Source of the DNA: an uncultured Muribaculaceae bacterium
Lineage (GTDB): Bacteria; Bacteroidota; Bacteroidia; Bacteroidales; Muribaculaceae
DNA length: 43,243 nt
Assembly (NCBI GenBank): GCA_910586895.1
Contig: CAJUIW010000016.1
Location: 1 to 43,243, forward strand
Direction of reading: 5' to 3'
A program made the position numbers and the translations under genes. Positions within the stretch are counted from its first letter, which is position 1. Each line of letters begins with the position of its first letter. This document shows, piece after piece, positions 26,415 through 32,365 of this stretch. The notes under the pieces were generated by a model, which was not told the origin of the DNA, searched no databases, and saw only the letters and a list, made by a program, of their open reading frames with translations.

Positions 26415-26553
26415 AGGCCATTGTCTCTAATCGCAAATATAGTGATTATTCCTAATATAGTGACGCTCTGGCCGTTAAAACCGTTTGAAAATGGCCAATA
26501 AACCCTATCTCTTGGGGTTGGTGCATCTTATTAGGGATGCCATTCATTTTTAC

Positions 26554-27162
26554 TCAAAAAAAATCAATAAACATTTTAACTCTTGCGAGATATTCCCTTA
26601 AATTATTCTTTATCAGCTTATTTATAATCATCGGTGTTTTAGCGTTATATGCGATAGCTTTAATGTCATAACGGTTTGAAAGAAATATGGCTCGTTCATT
26701 ATGATATTCTTGGGATATGATTGTGGCACAATCAAGAGCATAAGTATTCTTTGCTTGCTTAATTGAGTTGAGTGTGCGAGTGCCGTTATAATCCAATAGA
26801 ATCGCACTGTCAGGTATATTGTAAGCCATAAGTGAATCTCGCATAGCAATCACTTCATTGCATCCTCCTTGCTCGGAATAATCACCGCCACTTGCAATAA
26901 TCCGCTTTATTTTGCCCTTATGGTACAATTCGGCGGTCGCTTTTATGCGATTGTCATAGTAATAGTTGTGATCTCCTTGTGGCGTAATTGGAGAGGTGCC
27001 AAGCAATAGACCATATTCATTATATGGAATCTCTTCGATACTATCATAGCATCTACTTTGTGTCTTGATAGTTACAGTTACATTGCATACAACAATAACC
27101 AAAACTACAGCAGAAACAATAGTGATAGCTGTCCTTATAATGAATTTACCTCGTTTTTGCAT
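26554..27162 (-). CDS. SanA/YdcF-like (DUF218) membrane-anchored protein
   Basis: A protein of 202 residues from the ATG at 27162, or 209 from the ATG at 27183. It has one N-terminal membrane helix (about 10-32), followed by a Rossmann-like DUF218 domain: YGLLLGTSP at the start of the domain, RIKATAELYHKGKIKRIIASGG, the SRTLxx-type segment here DYNGTRTLNSIKQAK, and late IISQEYHNERAIFLSNR. SanA/ElyC relatives act in envelope maintenance and vancomycin sensitivity in enterobacteria; the role here is unknown. It is the last coding gene (in direction of transcription) of the AT-rich minus-strand block. Confidence 0.82.
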   Translation of the reverse strand: MQKRGKFIIRTAITIVSAVVLVIVVCNVTVTIKTQSRCYDSIEEIPYNEYGLLLGTSPITPQGDHNYYYDNRIKATAELYHKGKIKRIIASGGDYSEQGGCNEVIAMRDSLMAYNIPDSAILLDYNGTRTLNSIKQAKNTYALDCATIISQEYHNERAIFLSNRYDIKAIAYNAKTPMIINKLIKNNLREYLARVKMFIDFF

Positions 27163-27210
27163 GATTTCAAATGTAGCGTACATTTTCTGACTTATCCTTA
27201 TAAAAGACGA

Positions 27211-27234
27211 TTTATCGCAAAAAGGTACGCTGTC
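27211..27234. repeat. 24-bp intergenic repeat, copy 1
   Basis: This 24-base sequence recurs at 27800-27823 with one mismatch. On the minus strand it reads GTACCTTTTTGCGATAAA, which looks like a promoter -7 region with extra T. Each copy lies upstream of a minus-strand gene (SanA-like and HAD-like). Confidence 0.65.
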
Positions 27235-27238
27235 TTTT

Positions 27239-27346
27239 ATTTACGTCTGACAAATATTTCTATATCGTTGCCTGATGTGTTTAGGGTATCTCCGTCAAGG
27301 ATTACCGTATTCTTGTGAACATAGACTATCAACGAATCAGGAAGAA
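27239..27346 (-). pseudogene. Orphan C-terminal coding tail, copy A
   Basis: Right after the HAD-like gene's stop, one minus-strand frame stays open for about 35 codons without a start: it includes DSLIVYVHKNTVILDGD, then TLNTSGNDIEIFVRRK and a stop. The last 15 codons recur in a second place (28789-28850), where the shared protein end differs at only two residues. I read it as the tail of a protein whose front has been replaced. The family is not recognised. The 45-base nucleotide repeat shared with copy B spans 27237-27281. Confidence 0.5.
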
Positions 27347-27741
27347 GATATCATCGTTGTAATTTTCATAAGTTCCATAGGATTGGAATGGTTTACAATT
27401 ATCAATCGATCTAAAACGTTGTACTTTAATAATACCTCTCTTTCTGCTAAAAACGGACAATCATCTATCCAATAAAATTCTGCATTAAAATCTATGGATT
27501 CGGTTTTGAGAGTATTCCAATTTGTAGGTTTAAATTTTGCTAAAAGTGTCAAGGTTTCGTTATCAAAATATGGTGTTAAATATTCCATAGCAGTTTTTGC
27601 TTTACCTTTGCAGTGGGTTGTTAGCCAATAACAGTCAAAAGAATTGGAAATAAATCGTATAAATTCTTCGGCGTAGTCTGCTTTTTGAGTATTTTTCTTT
27701 GTAAGAATTACTCCATCAATGTCAATGTATATTTTTATCAT
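27337..27741 (-). CDS. HAD-like small protein
   Basis: A 134-residue protein starting MIKIYIDIDGVILTKKN. The IDIDGV motif is the first aspartate box of HAD-type phosphatases, in which the first aspartate is the nucleophile. FDCYWLTTHCKGK resembles motif II (a threonine at a strand end), and FYWIDDCPFL resembles motif IV with its acidic pair, so the catalytic set appears present. The protein is short and lacks a cap domain. The substrate is unknown. The gene is AT-rich, like its neighbours, and its stop abuts an orphan coding tail. Confidence 0.75.
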   Translation of the reverse strand: MIKIYIDIDGVILTKKNTQKADYAEEFIRFISNSFDCYWLTTHCKGKAKTAMEYLTPYFDNETLTLLAKFKPTNWNTLKTESIDFNAEFYWIDDCPFLAEREVLLKYNVLDRLIIVNHSNPMELMKITTMISSS

Positions 27742-27799
27742 ATTGAGATATTTGATTATGTTTTAATAGTGGCACATTAAATAGATACCTTAATAAAAT

Positions 27800-27823
27800 T
27801 TATCGCAAAAAGGTACGTTGTCA
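27800..27823. repeat. 24-bp intergenic repeat, copy 2
   Basis: Same sequence as 27211-27234 with one change (C to T). It lies 59 bases upstream of the HAD-like gene start on the minus strand, consistent with a shared promoter-like or recombination element. Confidence 0.65.
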
Positions 27824-27852
27824 AATTTGTTGCTAAAAAGATTCTAAGATTT

Positions 27853-28746
27853 CTATTCGCAGACAATCCCTTCATTTTCAAATAAAAGCATTGCTCTGTT
27901 TTCATCATTAGACATATAGAGATAAGACTGTAATATGTCTTCATATTGCTTTAATGGGAAATGATTTTTGAAATTCTCAAATGCTGTGATAATTATTTTA
28001 TCTCGTTCATGTTGTCTAATCCCCATTCCTCGCATCGCCATGAAAACGATGTTGTTAGATGTCAACGTAAAACTTCTCTCATAGGCTATTTGTTCCAGCG
28101 TAAAAACAGCACGTAGTAAACCTTTTATGTATTTTTGCTGATTGCATAAGTCTGTGGGGTAATATGGATATTTCATAAAATCTGCTTCCGAAGATCGGAA
28201 AAGCTCCAACTTATTCTCCAATCCCATATCTCGTGCAATCGCCGTTATAAGTGCTGAATTAGTCTCTTGTGCATTAGGCATATTGCAATTGGCTGCTGAA
28301 AAAGTTATATTGGACAAATCTTGAATGAACGATAACCATTCATCACACAAACTTGTGGGGAATGTCTGCTCGCCATTGTATTCGTCACATGCATTGACTA
28401 TAGAATCAAAATCTTGGATAAACGTCATGTCATCGTATTTGTCAATGTCAACTCGTTCATTTGAGAAAACGATGCCAACCCCCTCAATATTTGTTTTTTG
28501 AATATTTGATGAGGACTGTTTTAAATTGCCTTGCTCTGCGTTGGGACGATATGCAAATTCAAGACAAGAACATTCCATAAAATATCTGGTTTCATCATAT
28601 ATTGGAACGTATATATAAAGAGCCATTGTTTGGTATCTGCCAAACACACCGATTTTAAAAACTTCATAATCATCTGATGTGAAGTGTATATATGGCCATT
28701 TATTACTATGTAAATGTCCGTTGATATAAGCCGATAAATTATTCAT
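27853..28746 (-). CDS. Unrecognised accessory protein (297 aa)
   Basis: A soluble protein with no signal peptide or membrane segment. The first third looks beta-rich (YIHFTSDDYEVFKIGVFG, then MALYIYVPIYDETRYFMEC), the rest helical, with LLRAVFTLEQIAYERSF and HERDKIIITAFENFKNHF. Two cysteines sit close together in MECSCLEF. I do not recognise a family. It is AT-rich and runs in the same direction as its neighbours, but gaps of about 110 bases with repeat remnants separate it on both sides. An immunity or defence role is possible only by context. Confidence 0.6.
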   Translation of the reverse strand: MNNLSAYINGHLHSNKWPYIHFTSDDYEVFKIGVFGRYQTMALYIYVPIYDETRYFMECSCLEFAYRPNAEQGNLKQSSSNIQKTNIEGVGIVFSNERVDIDKYDDMTFIQDFDSIVNACDEYNGEQTFPTSLCDEWLSFIQDLSNITFSAANCNMPNAQETNSALITAIARDMGLENKLELFRSSEADFMKYPYYPTDLCNQQKYIKGLLRAVFTLEQIAYERSFTLTSNNIVFMAMRGMGIRQHERDKIIITAFENFKNHFPLKQYEDILQSYLYMSNDENRAMLLFENEGIVCE

Positions 28747-28788
28747 TTTTACCTTTAACTTATTTCAGTTGTTAGAATATGAACGCCA

Positions 28789-28857
28789 TTATTTACGTCT
28801 GACAAATGTTTCTATATTGTTGCCTGATGTGTTGATATCATCGCAAAAGCTGCGCCG
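28789..28857 (-). pseudogene. Orphan C-terminal coding tail, copy B
   Basis: A second copy of the 45-base tail at 27237-27281 (two mismatches over 28789-28833). In the minus-strand frame it reads CDDINTSGNNIETFVRRK and a stop, against NTSGNDIEIFVRRK in copy A. It has no start codon of its own and begins a few bases after the stop of the gene at 28862. The conserved frame with a shared stop argues that both copies derive from one protein-coding ancestor. Confidence 0.5.
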
Positions 28858-28861
28858 TATA

Positions 28862-29488
28862 TTAGTATTTATCAATGAATGGTGCTAATGGTGCTATTTC
28901 GCTTACATCTATGTCTATGTTTAACCTCTCTTTAATAATATATTGAATCACTCCTATTTGCAAATGAATATTTTGTATTCTTTCCCATTCAAGAGATCTC
29001 AGAAAGCAATTTATGGCTAAAACGCTATCCCCGTTACGCAATGTATTAATCCCTAAAAGGAACCACAGACCACTATTTCCAGGTGCTATTTTAAGAACGC
29101 GATGTAAGTATTCAATATTCGTTGCCGGATTAGTTGATTCACGCTTTTGTAATTTGTGTAGTCGCGTAAGAATGCAACCATAGGGAATCACTTCTTTCAT
29201 CGCACGATAGTAATTATTGCACCAGTAATTATGATTTGCACCTTCTTCAATCAGACAATCCAATAAATCAGCATAAAACTGAAAATGTTCCCATTTTACA
29301 GTGTTTTTTGCTAATTCAACAATTGTTCTAATCTCAGCAAGTTCATGAAGAATCGTTGAAGCTAAATTATTCTTATAATCACGGTTGTACGTTACCTTCT
29401 GTCCAATCAGGAGTTCGTTGAACATTGGTACGATTTTGCGCAATGCTTCTCTTGCGATTTCAGCTTCTGCGATATTATTGAGTTGCAT
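28862..29488 (-). CDS. Accessory protein sharing a domain with the MGLF-type proteins (208 aa)
   Basis: From the ATG at 29488 the protein has 208 residues; a TTG at 29509 could add seven. Residues about 15-72 are strikingly similar to the MGLF protein at 30592: LRKIVPMFNELLIGQK, YNRDYKNNLAS, ILHELAEIRTIVE and NTVKWEHFQF match position by position. The remaining 130 residues are helical and TPR-like (NIEYLHRVLKIAPGNSGLWF, then NTLRNGDSVLAINCFLRSLE). So it looks like the small domain fused to a repeat-type protein-interaction module. No catalytic motif is visible. It is soluble and AT-rich. Confidence 0.62.
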   Translation of the reverse strand: MQLNNIAEAEIAREALRKIVPMFNELLIGQKVTYNRDYKNNLASTILHELAEIRTIVELAKNTVKWEHFQFYADLLDCLIEEGANHNYWCNNYYRAMKEVIPYGCILTRLHKLQKRESTNPATNIEYLHRVLKIAPGNSGLWFLLGINTLRNGDSVLAINCFLRSLEWERIQNIHLQIGVIQYIIKERLNIDIDVSEIAPLAPFIDKY

Positions 29489-29512
29489 CTCGTTTCTTAA
29501 TTCTGACAATTC

Positions 29513-29689
29513 TCAATGTTGCCAATTAGTAAACATCTTAAGTTTACCCCCGATAGTCCAATGCTCGTTTCTATATTCAGGAGTGTTTGCAGCAGGATAG
29601 AAGCCATAAGGCACGACTGAATCTTTATCGGCATAGTATCTGCCGGATTGCTTGTTGGTATAGCCATTTGTGCTATGCTTATCAAAGAT
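29513..29689 (-). pseudogene. Orphan C-terminal coding tail (59 codons)
   Basis: Beginning at the stop of the membrane protein gene, one minus-strand frame is open for 58 residues with no start codon: it contains STNGYTNKQSGRYYADKDS, VVPYGFYPAANTPEYRNEHW and GGKLKMFTNWQH before the stop. The aromatic- and glycine-rich composition is protein-like, unlike the alternative frames. I read it as the end of a lost protein, different from the tails at 27239 and 28789. Its family is not recognised. Confidence 0.45.
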
Positions 29690-30371
29690 TTACTCTTGTA
29701 TGTATTCTCAATCTTAAGTACATGATTTTTATTGACATGCATAAAAGTTTGATACCCCACGGAAGAAAAAGAATAGTAGTGTACATTAATAAATTCGTCA
29801 CATTGGAGAATTGGAATTCTGTAGGATATATTGTAAACTCTACTTCTGGTATGTAACTATCTGAGTAAGAATAACTGTACAAGCTTTGGAACAGATTGTA
29901 ATGTACAATGAAGTAATAAAGAATGTAGGCAATCGGAACCCCAAGAGATAGGCATGAAAGATTAAATATCGCTTGGGGGCGGGTAAGTCGCTTTCTCCAT
30001 GCAGGGATGAAAGCAAATAGCCCCTGAATTAGCCAAACAGCTATAATTACCAACTCTCCAAAAATAAAAAATGCTCCGCAAGCAAAATCAATATATGCTG
30101 CTATAATGAACGATAATAATAGGCCAGCAATAATGGTTGCGGCAAAATTGTGATTCGTTAATCCTCTAAATATCTTCATGATATTTGCTTGAGATATTGG
30201 CTTTCTAAAAAAGATTAAACAACATATTGAGATTGCTTGTATAGCGGCAACAGTCAATGCCAGGAACATACTATTTATCCAAGCTTCAAGCCACCGTTCG
30301 GCAAATCCGGCCATTGCGAAGGCTGAAAATGAGAATATCAAGAAGATGGCTATTAGAATATTCTTTTTCAT
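29682..30371 (-). CDS. Unrecognised polytopic membrane protein (229 aa)
   Basis: Starting at MKKNILIAIFLIFSFSAFAMA, this protein has about six hydrophobic segments: the N-terminal one, INSMFLALTVAAIQAISICC, a pair around IIAGLLLSFIIAAYIDFACG and FIFGELVIIAVWLIQGLF, one near LSLGVPIAYILYYFIV, and a C-terminal one around LLMYTTILFLPWG. Between the last two is a tyrosine/serine-rich loop. Three further codons upstream are open, but the ATG at 30371 gives the better start. No family is recognised. It is AT-rich and lies between an orphan coding tail and the terminator of the MGLF operon. Confidence 0.62.
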   Translation of the reverse strand: MKKNILIAIFLIFSFSAFAMAGFAERWLEAWINSMFLALTVAAIQAISICCLIFFRKPISQANIMKIFRGLTNHNFAATIIAGLLLSFIIAAYIDFACGAFFIFGELVIIAVWLIQGLFAFIPAWRKRLTRPQAIFNLSCLSLGVPIAYILYYFIVHYNLFQSLYSYSYSDSYIPEVEFTIYPTEFQFSNVTNLLMYTTILFLPWGIKLLCMSIKIMYLRLRIHTRVNL

Positions 30372-30514
30372 AATAAGCACAGTTTATAATTCCTTTTTTT
30401 AGATTGTCGATTCTTAAGCGTCAAGGTCTACCGATAGATTAAGGAGATGGTAATATTATCTATGGTTTGTTTAACATGATCGTGGATATTCAGCGGTTCT
30501 GATGAATTTGATTG

Positions 30515-30555
30515 TTGGCAAGGCTCTTAGTCAAGATTGCCAAGAGCCTTGCCAA
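30515..30555 (-). terminator. Terminator-like hairpin after the MGLF operon
   Basis: A perfect 14-bp stem (TTGGCAAGGCTCTT) encloses a 13-base loop, starting 37 bases past the stop of the last MGLF gene on the minus strand. The tail is AT-rich but lacks a clean T-run. It marks the likely end of the four-gene transcript. Confidence 0.65.
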
Positions 30556-30591
30556 TTTCATAGATGTATGGGCGTATTGGATTGTGCATAT

Positions 30592-30888
30592 TCAAAATGG
30601 TCGATTCTTTGCCATATCAACTAACATCTCAGTATCAGCAAGTATTTGATATATGGATTTATTTGAACCCATAAACTGAAAATCAGCACATTTCACAGTA
30701 TTTCCAGCCGATTCAACAATTCTTCTGACTTCAGCAAGTTCATTGAGAATATTAGAAGCCAATATATTCGTATAGTCACGGTTATACATTGCTCTTTGCC
30801 CAACCATGAGTTCATTGAACATTGGTTCGATTTTGCGTAAATGCGAATAGACCTTGCCTATTGCATTGAAACTTCCAAATAACCCCAT
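30592..30888 (-). CDS. MGLF-type small protein C (98 aa)
   Basis: The last gene of a tight four-gene operon; its ATG lies one base after the stop of the preceding gene. It starts MGLFGSFNAIGKVYSHLRKI and is predicted all-helical. LRKIEPMFNELMVGQR, YNRDYTNILAS and ELAEVRRIVESAGNTVK are nearly shared with the longer protein at 28862. DFQFMGSNKSIYQ aligns with YTFMGQKMRVMQ of the first gene in the operon, giving a common FMGxK motif. The MGLFG start followed by an amphipathic helix recalls PspA-like membrane-surface binding, but that is inference. Function unknown. Confidence 0.68.
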   Translation of the reverse strand: MGLFGSFNAIGKVYSHLRKIEPMFNELMVGQRAMYNRDYTNILASNILNELAEVRRIVESAGNTVKCADFQFMGSNKSIYQILADTEMLVDMAKNRPF

Positions 30889-30889
30889 T

Positions 30890-31273
30890 TTATTTAACGG
30901 TGTATATTATTTTCACTGTGATATCGTCTTCAGTCTCTGTATAGACTAACTTTGAGACGATCCCATTGTAGACATACGCTTTCATTGAATATTTAAGGCT
31001 GCCGTACTGTCCTGATTGATAATAACTACCATTATTGGTTTGGCTAAGGGTTAGTTTTCTATCTCCTCGGCGCACAATAACCTGTTTTGGAGAGTGTTGG
31101 TATATTGCACTAAATAATGGAAGCCCACTTAAGTCTGGTATTCTTATTGTTTGACCGTATTTAGTAGCAGACGCTTCCACTGGATAAAGCGTTGTCATTT
31201 TAGTACTTACCTTCGCTTGGACTGCAACGCAAAATATCAATGCATATAGGATTGCAATTATTAATTTCTTCAT
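30890..31273 (-). CDS. Small exported protein within the MGLF operon (127 aa)
   Basis: Starts MKKLIIAILYALIFCVAVQA, a Sec signal peptide with probable cleavage after VQA; no lipobox. The mature ~107 residues are beta-rich: TMTTLYPVEASATKYGQTI, VIVRRGDRKLTLSQTNN, SLKYSMKAYVYN and ITVKIIYTV alternate strand-forming residues. It is the only exported member of the operon, with 9 bases to the gene before and 1 base to the gene after it. Its placement between cytoplasmic helical proteins suggests an envelope partner. No family recognised. Confidence 0.66.
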   Translation of the reverse strand: MKKLIIAILYALIFCVAVQAKVSTKMTTLYPVEASATKYGQTIRIPDLSGLPLFSAIYQHSPKQVIVRRGDRKLTLSQTNNGSYYQSGQYGSLKYSMKAYVYNGIVSKLVYTETEDDITVKIIYTVK

Positions 31274-31282
31274 AATATCAGG

Positions 31283-31576
31283 TTACATCATTTCAATAAA
31301 GACCTGTACCATGGGCGTTACATTTCTTAACGATGTGTAGTTTCCTGTTCGAGGAACCCCTGGATTCCATTCTATTGTTTCCATGCCATTAAAGTTCCCT
31401 TTTTTGCAGACCTCAAGTACTTTATATAGTTGCATCGCAAGTTCCTGTTTTAGCTGAGTTCTTGTTTTATTTGTGGCGTCTACACCTGTCGCTTGACGAA
31501 ACAATGCTGCAAGAGTGTGAATCTCTCGTTGTAAGTCATCCTTAGTATATTTTTTGCCGAATCCAAACAGTCCCAT
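31283..31576 (-). CDS. MGLF-type small protein B (97 aa)
   Basis: Starts MGLFGFGKKYTKDDLQREIH and is helical to about residue 60, then has a short tryptophan-containing turn (METIEWNPGVPRTGNY) and a final helix ending VFIEMM. It shares the MGLFG opening and size with its neighbours, but its body aligns poorly with them, so true homology is uncertain. Its ATG is one base past the stop of the previous gene (TGATATG), implying translational coupling. No signal peptide or catalytic motif. Function unknown. Confidence 0.66.
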   Translation of the reverse strand: MGLFGFGKKYTKDDLQREIHTLAALFRQATGVDATNKTRTQLKQELAMQLYKVLEVCKKGNFNGMETIEWNPGVPRTGNYTSLRNVTPMVQVFIEMM

Positions 31577-31577
31577 A

Positions 31578-31880
31578 TCAGTATCCGTTTTTAGAAATTA
31601 TTGCATTGGCACTTTGAAGCGCTTCGTTGAAAAACATCGCAAGTTGCATAACTCGCATTTTCTGTCCCATGAAGGTGTACATGGATATTTCTGCTGTTTT
31701 GCTTTGTTCAACCGTTTCAAGAAACGTTCTAACAAGAGAGGCAGCGTCATTGCAATATGAACGTGCAGCGGAATAATTGCACAGGTCCATATTGGTTTGT
31801 AATCGTCCAAACGTGTACTCAAGACGTTTGAGGGTGTCATTCGCTTTTGAAAGCGACTTATAGGCGTTAAATAATCCCAT
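31578..31880 (-). CDS. MGLF-type small protein A (100 aa), first gene of the operon
   Basis: Starts MGLFNAYKSLSKANDTLKRL and is predicted helical throughout. Its second half, VRTFLETVEQSKTAEI then MYTFMGQKMRVMQLAM, lines up with the same region of protein C (VRRIVES..., FQFMGSNK). It contains two cysteines in a helical region. It is the first gene of the operon, 54 bases after the T-run that ends the structured RNA region on the same strand. A short frame opens 22 bases upstream beside a GGAGG and overlaps this start out of frame; I give it no weight. No promoter box is evident between the RNA and the gene, so the gene may be reached by read-through. Confidence 0.68.
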   Translation of the reverse strand: MGLFNAYKSLSKANDTLKRLEYTFGRLQTNMDLCNYSAARSYCNDAASLVRTFLETVEQSKTAEISMYTFMGQKMRVMQLAMFFNEALQSANAIISKNGY

Positions 31881-31933
31881 ATAGAAACTTGTCGCTTCTC
31901 ATCCTCCAATGAAACGGGCTAAATTATTAGACA

Positions 31934-32216
31934 TAAAAAAGGTGTGAGGATTGTATCTTGTTCTATCCTAAAGTCAGGTCTTCGCATTACCTATTCCACG
32001 GATAAAACAATAGCCCCCACACCGATATTGCTATATCATCTGCCATTCACGGCAGGGTATTAGCAACCGATGCAGGTGCTATTGCCAACCTTATCTTCGT
32101 GGAATTTCAAAGTTGCGAAGTTTGACTTTAGAAGATAAAATTTCAATAACACCTTTTATAAAGTTGTGTTGATTCCGTCTGCCAACTCTATGACGCTGGA
32201 GTCAGTGGCAAATTTA
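31934..32216 (-). ncRNA. Candidate structured RNA upstream of the MGLF operon
   Basis: On the minus strand this stretch folds as five consecutive hairpins: TGCCA..GACTC with GAGT.TGGCA (about 32181-32210); AACAC/GTGTT with inner CTTT/AAAG (32148-32170); TTATCTTC/GAAGATAA with inner AAAGT/ACTTT (32091-32138); TTGCTA/TAGCAA around CTGCC/GGCAG (32028-32066); and a long final one, GGTGTG/CACACC with TTGTT/AACAA, TATCC/GGATA and AGGT/ACCT inside (31941-32024), followed by six T. A TAAATTTG -7-like box (32209-32216) sits at its 5' end, though without a good -33. It is not tmRNA, RNase P RNA or a tRNA by any motif I can see. It may be an independent RNA or a long regulatory leader of the MGLF operon. 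Confidence 0.6.
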
Positions 32217-32365
32217 CTAATAAATGTCATTGGTGGGGCTATTATTAAGGATAAAAATAAACACTATGTTGTAAAACATCTTTTATGTTATTCTCCCTCC
32301 AAAATAATAGTGGTAGCCTGAAAAAGAATGGCAATACAGGTCAAACTCAAAGCAATAGTCGTGGT

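Noticed and set aside
26502..26538. Two small hairpins after the SanA-like gene as a terminator
   Set aside because: Stems are only five base pairs and there is no T-run on the minus strand; not strong enough to list.
31867..31902. An 11-codon frame beside a GGAGG upstream of MGLF protein A, overlapping its start
   Set aside because: The GGAGG touches the ATG, too close for a working ribosome site, and Bacteroidales rarely use such sites. Too short to support.
25715..32365. Direct repeats of the tRNA-Pro 3' end as island attachment sites
   Set aside because: I scanned the right side of the AT-rich block for the T-arm/acceptor sequence and found no copy; no integrase gene is present in the window.
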